Below are positions 1 to 8,970 of a stretch of 42,884 nucleotides of DNA, piece after piece. Below the pieces are notes generated by a model. That model saw only the letters and a list, made by a program, of their open reading frames with translations, did no database searches and was not told the origin of the DNA. Source of the stretch: Candidatus Zixiibacteriota bacterium (GTDB lineage: Bacteria > Zixibacteria > MSB-5A5 > UBA10806); contig CP070742.1 of NCBI GenBank assembly GCA_020348065.1, positions 935,458-978,341 of the forward strand. Reading direction: 5' to 3'. A program made the position numbers and the translations under genes. How positions within the stretch are numbered: the stretch's first letter is position 1; each line of letters starts with the position of its first letter.

Positions 1-265
1 GGGATTTGACCGAATCTACAAATGTAGAGAAATCGGCCATAAAAAAGCCCAATGCATCTGCTGTAATGTTGTTATCTCCACGCGATATTATGCTATCAAT
101 TTGCCGAAGTATCTGCTCTTCGGTAGGAATAGGATGTTCCTCCTGAATTTGGCGTCTCGCTCCTCTTTCTCGGTCCTCCAAATTGCTACGCTGAGCCGAT
201 GCAGGGACATTAAACATTAATAGCGCCATAAAGAGCCAAAGTCTTACACATCTTTTATTGCACAT
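1..265 (-). CDS. N-terminal part of an unidentified secreted protein
   Basis: This is an open frame of 88 codons running off the left edge of the window, so only the N-terminus is visible. It begins with a charged segment and a hydrophobic stretch (LWLFMALLMFNVPASA), followed by a likely signal peptidase site before QRSNLED, so the product is probably exported. The mature part starts very hydrophilic and Arg/Glu rich, with no family I recognise. The ATG at 265 is well supported by an AGGAGG ribosome binding site at 270-275, only 4 bases upstream. It is separated from the 3' end of pcrA by about 200 bases, which must contain its promoter; a TATAAT-like hexamer lies there on the minus strand near 415-420. 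The function is unknown. Confidence 0.7.
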   Translation of the reverse strand, partial: MCNKRCVRLWLFMALLMFNVPASAQRSNLEDRERGARRQIQEEHPIPTEEQILRQIDSIISRGDNNITADALGFFMADFSTFVDSVKS

Positions 266-472
266 CAAACCTCCTTTGTGTAAATTTAAATTAAAATAGC
301 TCAACCCCGTAAAATTATCCAAATCGCGCTTATAATAATGATGGCGCTCTTTTTAATGAACAAAACTCCCCCATAGTTTACGATCAGCCTTGTCTACATT
401 TTGTATTGGCAAAATTATACACAATTAACTTGACGTGATCTTTGTCAAGGAAAATCAACTTTTTATTTGACT

Positions 473-2677
473 TTACCGCCCGATTATCTCTAAATTCGCG
501 TATCTGGCCATCAGCGTCTTATTGCCGTAACGTTCGAAGCGCACCGTTATCATCAGCTCCTCGCCGCCGCCCTCGCGGGATACGATGATCCCCTGCCCGA
601 ACTTGTCGTGAAGGACTTTCGTTCCTTCGGGAAGCATCTCGTCTATATCGAAATCCTCGAGCTCGAGTTCATAGCCTTTACGCTTTGTATAACTTGAGCG
701 TCTATTGTAACTATTCTTCGCGGCCGCGCCGTAATCGTTCCAGTAATTGAACCGTTCCACCTCCAGAAGGCTCTCCGGTATATCCCTGAGGAATACCGAG
801 GGCCCGCCGGTGTAGTCGCCCCAGCGCCTCCTGAAACCGGCCATGGACAGATAGAGCTTGTTCTTGGCGCGAGTTATGCCCACGTAACACAATCGTCTCT
901 CTTCATCCGGATCGGATGAATCGCCGAAATTCCTCTGCAACGGAAACAGCCCGTCCTCCATGCCGCTGATGAAAACCGTATCGAACTCCAGCCCCTTGGC
1001 GGAATGGAGCGTCATCAACGTAACCGAGGGGGTGGAATCATCCCAGGTATCGATATCGGTGATAAGCGCTACCTCCTCCAGGAACCCGGCCAAGGTGGGC
1101 GATTCGCTGCGTTCGGTATATTCGGCTATACCGGCTACAAGTTCTTTGACGTTATCGGCGCGAACGTCCGCCTCGGGCGTGCCCTCGTCATACAGGATTT
1201 CCAGGTATCTGATTCTCTCGATCAGCCGCGCGGCGATGTCGTTGGGGGTAAGCTCATCGACTTTGGAGGATAGTCCGTCCATAATTGATACAAACTTATC
1301 CAGCTCCTTTCTGGCCTTGCCGCCGATTCCGGATTCATCCAGTGAAGAAATTAGAACCGACATCAGGGACTGTCCTTTCTCGTCGGCCAATCGTTCCAGT
1401 TTCTCAACGCTTGTTTTCCCGACACCCCTTTTAGGCACATTTATAATTCTCCGAAGCGCCAGATCGTCGGCCGGATTGACAAGAATCCGCAGGTAGGCCA
1501 GAATATCCTTTACCTCCGCGCGTTCGTAGAATTTTATTCCCCCCACAATGGTGTACGGTATCCCTTTGTATCTGAGGGAATCCTCCAGCACGCGCGATTG
1601 AGCGTTGGTTCGATACAACACGGCGAAATCGGACGCCGCTTTATCGTTGACCATCCCCAGCCTGACCTTCTCCGTTATGCTTTCCGCCTCGTCCACCTCG
1701 TCACCGCATAAAAGCAGGGAGATTTTCTCGCCTTCAATTTTATCGGTAAACAGCTTTTTCGATTTTCGTCCCGGGATTTTTGTCACAACATCTCCGGCGG
1801 CATCCAGTATATTCTGGGTCGATCTGTAGTTCTGCTCGAGCTTTATAATTTTAGCCTCTGGATAATCTTTCTCGAAATCGAGTATGTTGTTAATGTCGGC
1901 GCCGCGCCAGCCGTATATGGATTGATCATCATCGCCCACAACACAAATATTCCGGCTTTCTTTGGCCAGAAGGTTCACCAGCCTGTACTGGGCATGGTTG
2001 GTATCCTGATATTCATCTATAAGAATATATTTGAATCTGTTTTGCATGTAGCGCAATACCGTCGATTCTTTCTCAAAAAGCTCCACCGTTTTCATGAGAA
2101 GATCATCAAAATCCATAGCCTGGTTCTTGAAAAGCCTTTTCTGATATTCTTCGTAGACTTTAGAGATATTTTCTTCGAGGAAATCATTTGCCTGAGAAGC
2201 GAAGTTTTCGCCCGTAATCAGCCGGTCTTTTGCCCTGGAGATACGGGTTCGCGCTGCCGGCGGCGGCGGCTGGGCTTCGGGTATACCGAGATATTTGTAA
2301 ATCCGCTTTATGAGGGCTATCGATTCGGATTCGTCATAAATCGAGAAACTCCTTTTAAATCCCAGCGAATCAGAGTATTCCCTCAGAACCCGGGCGCAAA
2401 AGGAATGAAAGGTGGAAAGCCAGACCCGGCGGGCCTCGGGACCCAGAAGTGCCGCTACTCGATCTTTCATCTCTCCGGCCGCCTTATTTGTAAAAGTAAC
2501 GGCCAGGATCTGGTTCGGTTTGGCCGCCTCCCTGGCAATAATATGCGCGATTCTATGCGTTATTACACGGGTTTTGCCGGAACCGGCGCCCGCCAGAATC
2601 AAAAGCGGCCCCTCAATATGCGTTACAGCCTCTTTTTGCGGGGGATTTAAACCTTTTAGATATGCCGGTTCCATCAC
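473..2677 (-). CDS. pcrA: ATP-dependent DNA helicase PcrA/UvrD
   Basis: This is a superfamily 1A 3'-5' helicase used in nucleotide excision and mismatch repair and in removing recombinase or stalled polymerase from DNA. Its 734 residues match the usual length of about 720-750. Visible motifs are Walker A GAGSGKT at residues 30-36, DEYQD at 221-225, GDDDQSIYGWRGA near 248-260, QNYRST near 285, and TLHSAKGLEF in the C-terminal motor. The C-terminal 50 residues carry the PcrA-type RNA-polymerase-binding Tudor-like segment (VLHDKFGQGIIV). The start is either GTG 2677 or the adjacent ATG 2674, and neither has a strong ribosome binding site. A proline run (PPPP, near 137) in the 1B region is a small local oddity. 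The gene is transcribed alone, divergently from the histidine kinase. Confidence 0.96.
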   Translation of the reverse strand: MMEPAYLKGLNPPQKEAVTHIEGPLLILAGAGSGKTRVITHRIAHIIAREAAKPNQILAVTFTNKAAGEMKDRVAALLGPEARRVWLSTFHSFCARVLREYSDSLGFKRSFSIYDESESIALIKRIYKYLGIPEAQPPPPAARTRISRAKDRLITGENFASQANDFLEENISKVYEEYQKRLFKNQAMDFDDLLMKTVELFEKESTVLRYMQNRFKYILIDEYQDTNHAQYRLVNLLAKESRNICVVGDDDQSIYGWRGADINNILDFEKDYPEAKIIKLEQNYRSTQNILDAAGDVVTKIPGRKSKKLFTDKIEGEKISLLLCGDEVDEAESITEKVRLGMVNDKAASDFAVLYRTNAQSRVLEDSLRYKGIPYTIVGGIKFYERAEVKDILAYLRILVNPADDLALRRIINVPKRGVGKTSVEKLERLADEKGQSLMSVLISSLDESGIGGKARKELDKFVSIMDGLSSKVDELTPNDIAARLIERIRYLEILYDEGTPEADVRADNVKELVAGIAEYTERSESPTLAGFLEEVALITDIDTWDDSTPSVTLMTLHSAKGLEFDTVFISGMEDGLFPLQRNFGDSSDPDEERRLCYVGITRAKNKLYLSMAGFRRRWGDYTGGPSVFLRDIPESLLEVERFNYWNDYGAAAKNSYNRRSSYTKRKGYELELEDFDIDEMLPEGTKVLHDKFGQGIIVSREGGGEELMITVRFERYGNKTLMARYANLEIIGR

Positions 2678-2918
2678 GATCGCTAATATAGAGGATTATA
2701 TGTCTAACTCAATTACATTCTTACTTATGGGTTTATATGCCGCCAAATCTATGGCGAAGAATCTATAAAGTATAATTTTAATAGATCTATTAATCCATTA
2801 TGTTTCAGCCTATTTTAAAGCGACCCAAGTCCAAACCGATATAATATAGGGAATGTAAACAATATTTTAATCCGTAGACTTATGACTACGGATGGATCCA
2901 TAGATTAGCCTAATTTTT

Positions 2919-4901
2919 ATGAAAATCAGTCTCTTGACAAAAAATGTTATCGGCATCTGCATTGCGCTGACAACGCTATTTTTCGCGGGATTCTATTATC
3001 ACTATAAGGATATAAAAAAATACCAGATCAATTCCGTGATAAACGATCTGGAATCCACCGCATATATGATAGCGACAAGGATAAATGACGAATATGATTT
3101 TAATGATTCTAAGAACATTCAACTTATATTAGATTATGCCATCAGGCATAAAAACGGCATTTTACAGACCGCGGTCATTGACACTCTGGATAACGTAATT
3201 GCCGGTATTCATAAACCCGGCGGATCGGAAATCGAAAAGAAATTAACCGATCCGATAAATGAGAAAAAAAGCAGGCTGGATACTTCCGGAGATATCTGGA
3301 CATATACTCTGGTCCTGAATATTCCCATAGAAACTACGGATTTAGCGCCGTTAAAGGGACGTCTGGTAATAACCAAATCGCTCAGGAACACTCAGGAACT
3401 ATTGCAGTCTATTACGAATAACCAGTTAATTATATTTCTTGTAGCCCTTCTGGGTATGATTCTGGTAACCATCTGGATTTCGACGGTCATGCTGATTAAC
3501 CCTATAAGGAGAATCTCCAAGGCCATCGGAGAGGTGGCGGCGGGAGAGTTCTCGCCCCTGCCGGAAATAGATACCCATGATGAAATAGGCGATCTGATCA
3601 GGTCATTTAACGTCATGACGGAAAAGCTGGCCCTCGTTCGGGAAGAGCTGGAACATCATAATAAAAATCTTCAGGAAAAAGTAACCGAGGAAGCCGACAA
3701 ACTTAAACTCGCTACCCACCAGTTGCACCAGAACGAAAAGCTTTCGGCCCTGGGTCAACTGATTGCCGGCGTGGCTCATGAATTGAATAATCCTCTGGCA
3801 ATAATAATGGGCAATTCCCAGCTGTTGCTGGCTCTCGATCCTGACGATGAATTGAGCAGACGAATAAATATTATATATCAATCGGCGGAACGATCCCAGA
3901 AAATCGTTCAGAACCTGTTGTCCTTCGCGAGACAAACGCCGTCAAAGAAAAGTTACGTAGGTATCAACGGCCTGATTTCGGATTGCCTGGAACTTAAATC
4001 ATACGACTATAAAACCCATAAGATTGAGACTTTTACCGATTTCGAGAAGGACCTTCCGAAAACTATGGCCGACTTCAATCAGCTGCAGCAGGTTTGTATC
4101 ATAATTTTTGAAAACGCTCAGCATGCTTTAATGTCGAATCAGAATTCAAAAATGATGCGTGTAAAAACCGAACACAAAGACAATACAATCATAATAAAAT
4201 TCTCAGATAACGGACCGGGGATTCCGAAAGATATTCAGAACCGTATTTTCGAGCCGTTCTTCACCACCAAGGAATTGGGTAAGGGCACCGGCCTGGGATT
4301 ATCAATAGCCTACGGCATAGTGAACAAACATGACGGCAAATTTTACGTGGAGAGCGAAAAGGGAAAGGGAACCACTTTCGTAATAGAGCTTCCCATTAAA
4401 AAAGATCCCACGGCGACCGATATCCCAATCCCCTCTGAAGAGGAGACTGTATCATCCGGGAAAGCTGAAAAACGGGCTCCCTTGCGCAAAAGGATATTGA
4501 TTGTGGATGATGAAATCGAGATGGTCGACATGCTGTTCAATCTGTTAAAAAATGAAGGTTATAGAGTTGATACGGCACGAAACGGCAAGCTGGCGCTGGA
4601 AAAATTACAGATCCGTAATTATGACGTTATCATATGTGACGTCAAGATGCCGGTTATGAACGGGATACAATTTTACGAGATATTGAAAGAACGCAAACCC
4701 GGGCTCGCCAAAAAAATAGTCTTTATAAGCGGCGATATAATAAATATAGATACCATAAAATTCCTTAAGACCTGCGGATGTATGTATCTTGGAAAACCGT
4801 TCAAGATCGAAAGCTTGAGAAATTGCGTTGCCAGCCTGATATCTTCAGGCGAGTATGTTGAACCGGTCGCTCCCAGCGTATTCCTGGAAAAATCTATCTA
4901 A
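2919..4901 (+). CDS. Hybrid sensor histidine kinase with HAMP and C-terminal receiver domain
   Basis: This is a membrane sensor kinase of 660 residues. A first membrane helix (about 9-28) and a second (about 169-193) bracket an extracytoplasmic sensor of about 140 residues. A HAMP linker (194-246) and a coiled coil follow. The HisKA domain has H-box histidine 287 in AGVAHELNNPL, and the HATPase_c domain has the N-box near N399, DNGPGIP 430-436 and GTGLGLS 456-462. After a low-complexity linker the C-terminus is a receiver with acidic pocket DD 530-531, phosphoacceptor D574 in ICDVKMP and K626. HAMP-kinase-receiver proteins usually relay phosphate through a separate Hpt or serve as self-contained phosphate sinks. 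No cognate regulator sits next to it, so it is an orphan here. The signal is unknown. Confidence 0.93.
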   Translation: MKISLLTKNVIGICIALTTLFFAGFYYHYKDIKKYQINSVINDLESTAYMIATRINDEYDFNDSKNIQLILDYAIRHKNGILQTAVIDTLDNVIAGIHKPGGSEIEKKLTDPINEKKSRLDTSGDIWTYTLVLNIPIETTDLAPLKGRLVITKSLRNTQELLQSITNNQLIIFLVALLGMILVTIWISTVMLINPIRRISKAIGEVAAGEFSPLPEIDTHDEIGDLIRSFNVMTEKLALVREELEHHNKNLQEKVTEEADKLKLATHQLHQNEKLSALGQLIAGVAHELNNPLAIIMGNSQLLLALDPDDELSRRINIIYQSAERSQKIVQNLLSFARQTPSKKSYVGINGLISDCLELKSYDYKTHKIETFTDFEKDLPKTMADFNQLQQVCIIIFENAQHALMSNQNSKMMRVKTEHKDNTIIIKFSDNGPGIPKDIQNRIFEPFFTTKELGKGTGLGLSIAYGIVNKHDGKFYVESEKGKGTTFVIELPIKKDPTATDIPIPSEEETVSSGKAEKRAPLRKRILIVDDEIEMVDMLFNLLKNEGYRVDTARNGKLALEKLQIRNYDVIICDVKMPVMNGIQFYEILKERKPGLAKKIVFISGDIINIDTIKFLKTCGCMYLGKPFKIESLRNCVASLISSGEYVEPVAPSVFLEKSI

Positions 4902-5152
4902 GGCGCGTCCTCCCAAGAAATCTTAAAATAATAAACATTATCAATAAGCCGGGGTATAATCTATCCCGCAATAATTTAAAGAAATTTGAACATTTATATT
5001 GCCAACCGTTTTTTTAAGATTATCTTTAAAAAATTTGAAATCCCGGTAACGGGGCGGTCCTGTTTCCTTTTCATTTTGGATTGCCTTTTTATGAGGATTT
5101 GTCTTGTGAAGAACCTTTTTTCAGGATATACGGCTTTTAGAAGGAGTGGTGT

Positions 5153-6541
5153 ATGGACCTGACAACGCTATTGATACTGATCGGCATTATAGCCGTCATA
5201 ATAATTTTTGTACTTGTTTTGTTATCGAAGCAGTACCGTAAAGTTGGACCTAATGAAGTATTGATAATCTCCGGCGGCAGGAAGAGAACGGTTGTCGATC
5301 CGGACGGTACTAAAAGGAAGATCGGTTACAGAATGCATATCGGGGGCGGTACTCTGGTTTTGCCGTTCTTGGAATCGGCCCAGGTCCTCCCTCTGGAAGT
5401 ATACACCCTTGACCTTCAATCCAATGAGGCCATTACCGCTAAGGGGATACAGATAAACGCGTTCGGCCAGGCACAGATAAAAATAGGAGGAGATGAGAGT
5501 TCCATCCGCCTTGCCGCGGAGCAGTTCCTCGGTAAAGGTGAGGAAGGAATAAGAGACGTGGCCTCCAAAATACTTGAAGGCCATATGCGTGCCGCTCTGG
5601 GTACCATGTCGGTCGAGGAGCTTTTCCAAAAAAGAGGGGAATTCGCCAGTAATGTGAAACGATCCGTAGCCCAGGATTTTGCCAGAATGGGTCTCGACGT
5701 TCTCTCGTTTTCATTAAAAGACATCTCCGATACTTCGGGATATATCGAGGCGCTTGGTAAACCGCGTATCGCCGAGGCCAGGAGCGAGGCCGCCGTGGCC
5801 GAAGCAAACGCCGAGAAAGAGGCCACCATAAAAGCGGCCGATGCCAGAAAGGAAGCTGATATTGCGAAGTTCAAGGCCGAGTCCGAGATTGCCGAAGCTA
5901 ATCGTGAATATGAGTTGAAGCGCGCCGAATATCAGGCCGCAGTCAACGAGAAAAAAGCCGCCGCTGATCTTTCCTACGAACTTGAACGCCAGAAAATGAA
6001 CCAGAAACTCAAAAAAGAGGAATATCAGGTTCGCCTTGTTGAAAAAGATGAAGCGATCAAGCTTGAAGAGAAGGAGATACAGCGAAAAGAAAAAGAGCTC
6101 GAGTCGACGGTTAAAAAGCAGGCCGATGCCCGCAAGTACCAGGTTATGGCGGAAACGGAAGCGGAACAATACCGGCTGGGAGCGCAGGCCAAGGCCAGAG
6201 CGGAAGCCATAAAGCTCGAAGGCGAGGCGGAAGCGGAGATAATGCATAAAAAGGCGGAGTCGTATTCCGAATACAACCAGGCCGCGGTCTACGAAATGCT
6301 TATAAAAATTATGCCGGAACTCGCCCGCGCCGTATCCGAGCCTCTGAGCAAAGTCGATAAAATCGTAATGGTCGATTCCGGCAGCGGAGGCGGGGCTTCC
6401 AAAATAACGAAACAGGTTGCCGATGTTCTTGCCCAGCTTCCTGCCGTTGTGGAATCGCTTTCGGGCGTGGATCTCAAAAAGCTTATAGAAAAAATCCCGC
6501 AGTCTGACAAGAATGCCAAAAAATCCGGTGAGAAATCCTGA
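5153..6541 (+). CDS. floT: Flotillin-like SPFH/band 7 membrane scaffold protein
   Basis: This protein of 462 residues has one N-terminal membrane helix (about 5-26), then an SPFH/band 7 domain (about 30-195, including GPNEVLIISGG), then a long alanine/glutamate-rich coiled coil (about 200-365) with repeated AEA/KAEAE segments. The C-terminal tail contains a Gly/Ser stretch (SGSGGGASK). This order is that of bacterial flotillins (FloT/YuaG), which oligomerise into cages that organise membrane microdomains and help assemble membrane protein complexes. The ribosome binding site AGAAGGAG lies just upstream of ATG 5153. The fused aminotransferase gene begins 37 bases after the stop and may be cotranscribed. 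No NfeD partner gene, which often accompanies flotillins, is adjacent. Confidence 0.92.
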   Translation: MDLTTLLILIGIIAVIIIFVLVLLSKQYRKVGPNEVLIISGGRKRTVVDPDGTKRKIGYRMHIGGGTLVLPFLESAQVLPLEVYTLDLQSNEAITAKGIQINAFGQAQIKIGGDESSIRLAAEQFLGKGEEGIRDVASKILEGHMRAALGTMSVEELFQKRGEFASNVKRSVAQDFARMGLDVLSFSLKDISDTSGYIEALGKPRIAEARSEAAVAEANAEKEATIKAADARKEADIAKFKAESEIAEANREYELKRAEYQAAVNEKKAAADLSYELERQKMNQKLKKEEYQVRLVEKDEAIKLEEKEIQRKEKELESTVKKQADARKYQVMAETEAEQYRLGAQAKARAEAIKLEGEAEAEIMHKKAESYSEYNQAAVYEMLIKIMPELARAVSEPLSKVDKIVMVDSGSGGGASKITKQVADVLAQLPAVVESLSGVDLKKLIEKIPQSDKNAKKSGEKS

Positions 6542-6578
6542 TATCAGGTTATCCTATTAATGCCGCAAGGGGAATCTA

Positions 6579-8909
6579 ATGCTTTCAGATAGAGTTCAAC
6601 GAATCGGATTTTCTCCGACTTTGAGGATCTCCGCCAAGGCCGGGACCATGAAGGCGGAGGGTATCGACGTAATAGACCTTTCCGTCGGCGAACCTGATTT
6701 TCCAACGCCTGAAAACGTAAAAGCCGCCGGCCAAAAGGCGATTGATCAAAACCTCACGAAATATACTGCGAATTCGGGCATCGTCGCTCTCAGAAAGGCG
6801 ATTGCCAGGAAATTAAAAGAAGAAAACAATCTCGATTATTCCATCGATCAGATAATTGTCAGCTCCGGGGCGAAACAATCTCTTTATAACGCCTGTATGG
6901 CCATTTTGAATTCCGGAGACGAGGTAATAATACCGTCTCCCTATTGGGTCAGCTATCCCGAAATGGTCAATCTTGCCGGCGGATCATCCGTTTTTATCGA
7001 GACCAAGGAGGAAAACGGATTTCGTATTACTCCCGACGAATTATCGGCCGCCGTCTCGCCGTCCACGAAGGCGCTTATTTTGAACAATCCCTGCAATCCT
7101 TCCGGGGCCGCCTATACCAGGGAGGAACTGACCGAACTGGCAAATATCGTGGCCGAAGAGGGAATAATAGTTATTGCCGATGAAATCTATGAGAAGCTGT
7201 TATATGACGGTCTGGAATTTGTATCGTTTGCCGCCATCAGCGAAAAGATGAAATCACAGTCGGTTATTATAAATGGCGTTTCCAAAGCGTACTCCATGAC
7301 CGGATGGAGGCTGGGCTATGCCGCCGGCCCCAAAGAGATTATTGCCGCCATGGATAAAGTTCAGTCCCACAGTACCTCCAACGCCTCCTCCGTTTCTCAG
7401 GAGGCGGCGGTGGAAGCTCTTTCCGGTCCTCAGCACGAAATAGCAAGAATGCGCGATGAGTTCCAGATCAGGCGGAATTATATGCTCGATCGTCTTAAGA
7501 ACATAGAGGGAATTTCCTGTTACAAGCCGCGCGGCGCATTTTATCTATTCCCGAACGTCGAATCATATTTCAATAAAGAATACGAGGGTATGCAGATTCG
7601 GAATTCCTATGGATTGTCATATTATCTTCTCAAACACGCCCACGTGGCGGTTGTACCGGGCGAGGCTTTCGGTAAAGAGGGATTCATCAGGCTTTCTTAT
7701 GCCACCTCCATGAAGAATATCGAAACCGCATTGAACAGAATCTCATCGGCTCTGGCCAAACTGCATGTCACCAGGCTCGAAAAAGCGATATCACTGAGCA
7801 ACTTCGTAACCAGGCGAAAGGGCATGGTGGCAACGGAGACCGCTATTGGATCGGATCTGCGGGACGCCATCGTGGCCGAGGCCGAAGCGCATCTCTCTCA
7901 CCAGGGATATTTCGAATGGAATGCGAACATAAACGGTATAATAATTCAGCTCCGCACCAATCTCTCTCACCTGTATGATTTCTGGGTGGAAAACTGGTAC
8001 CCGGGCCAGCTTGAGTCCGATCTCGAGCCGCATGGTGTTATATACGCCGTCGGATGGGTACCGGGACGCGAGCCGAGGGCCTATTACCATAGCGGTTCCC
8101 GGACCGCTGTGCTGTTCAAATCGGCTTATTACGGCCAGCTCCGATCGCTGGCCATCGGCATGGCCGACGATATATCATCGGCAACGTCCGATCTGTTCTC
8201 CGTGCGTGGTCTGGCGCTCGATTTTGATGGTTACGGCGCCATAATGATCGCCCCCAAGGGCACCGGGAAATCGAGATTCTTCGCCGAGCTTCTTCGCCAT
8301 CCCAGGGCAAAAATTGTAACCGACGACGTGCTTTTCGTCAGGGTGGGTCTCGATGCCGTAGCGGACACGCCCGAAAGAAAATTATACATGCAGGCCAAAT
8401 TCGTCGAGTATTACCCCGATCTCGCGTATCTTTTCGATAAATCCAAATGCGAGAACGTCATCACCAGCAAAGAAGACTGCGATAACGGCCCCTGCGAGAG
8501 ATCCAGGGAATGCCGTCTGGATAAGGGAGCGCCGTTCTGCTACGAAGCCTCCTCCGTCTCCAGAGTGATGTTCGATCCCTACTGGATCAAGGGACCGGAA
8601 AAACACGCCAAGCGCACGAAACTGAAATGGTCGCTTATCCTGAAAAACGATCCCATAAGCCCCGCTGTTTCCGCCCCCGCTATTGACGAAGCGGTTTCCT
8701 ATTGCGAGGATGGCCTGTCGCAAACAGGCGCCATGAAATCCACGCCGTTTTTCAATCCCCATATATTATCCGACAGCTCCGATAAGAGAGAATCGCGAAA
8801 GCGGTTCTACAGAAAATTGTTCGAAAAGGCGAATCCATACTTCATAAATATCGGAGCGGCCGGCGCGGACGAAATAACGGCGCGGATGAAAAATATAATC
8901 GGCATTTGA
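6579..8909 (+). CDS. Aspartate-type aminotransferase fused to an HPr-kinase/PEPCK-like P-loop domain
   Basis: One uninterrupted frame of 776 residues encodes two unrelated enzymes. Residues 1-395 form a complete class I PLP aminotransferase of the aspartate type. It has NNPCNPSG 169-176, D201 and Y204 in ADEIYEKL, the PLP lysine K236 in SKAYSMTGWRLG, and R371 of the substrate carboxylate site in FIRLSYA. Residues 410-776 resemble the C-terminal kinase fold of HPr kinase or PEP carboxykinase: a beta-rich stretch, a P-loop at 558-565 (APKGTGKS) and an acidic pair D582-D583 in IVTDDVLF. An insert then carries five cysteines (C624, C634, C639, C645, C654). Usual aminotransferases stop near 390-400 residues. 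The ATG has AAGGGGAA upstream. The function of the second half is unknown; phosphotransfer or nucleotide sensing is only an inference. Assembly fusion of two genes cannot be excluded, but I see no remnant stop or internal ribosome binding site. Confidence 0.85.
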   Translation: MLSDRVQRIGFSPTLRISAKAGTMKAEGIDVIDLSVGEPDFPTPENVKAAGQKAIDQNLTKYTANSGIVALRKAIARKLKEENNLDYSIDQIIVSSGAKQSLYNACMAILNSGDEVIIPSPYWVSYPEMVNLAGGSSVFIETKEENGFRITPDELSAAVSPSTKALILNNPCNPSGAAYTREELTELANIVAEEGIIVIADEIYEKLLYDGLEFVSFAAISEKMKSQSVIINGVSKAYSMTGWRLGYAAGPKEIIAAMDKVQSHSTSNASSVSQEAAVEALSGPQHEIARMRDEFQIRRNYMLDRLKNIEGISCYKPRGAFYLFPNVESYFNKEYEGMQIRNSYGLSYYLLKHAHVAVVPGEAFGKEGFIRLSYATSMKNIETALNRISSALAKLHVTRLEKAISLSNFVTRRKGMVATETAIGSDLRDAIVAEAEAHLSHQGYFEWNANINGIIIQLRTNLSHLYDFWVENWYPGQLESDLEPHGVIYAVGWVPGREPRAYYHSGSRTAVLFKSAYYGQLRSLAIGMADDISSATSDLFSVRGLALDFDGYGAIMIAPKGTGKSRFFAELLRHPRAKIVTDDVLFVRVGLDAVADTPERKLYMQAKFVEYYPDLAYLFDKSKCENVITSKEDCDNGPCERSRECRLDKGAPFCYEASSVSRVMFDPYWIKGPEKHAKRTKLKWSLILKNDPISPAVSAPAIDEAVSYCEDGLSQTGAMKSTPFFNPHILSDSSDKRESRKRFYRKLFEKANPYFINIGAAGADEITARMKNIIGI

Positions 8910-8970
8910 CGCCGCTGGCTATCGGCGATAAAATAATAAAAAGCTCCAATCGGTTTAAGGGGGTTTCATT

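Noticed and set aside
430-451. CTTGAC/GTCAAG hairpin downstream of pcrA as a terminator
   Set aside because: The six-base stem is weak and no T-run follows it on the minus strand.
960-1496. Plus-strand ORF of 178 codons inside pcrA, and similar long antisense frames throughout
   Set aside because: They lie opposite intact, well-conserved genes, show the serine/arginine-rich composition of antisense shadows and lack ribosome binding sites.
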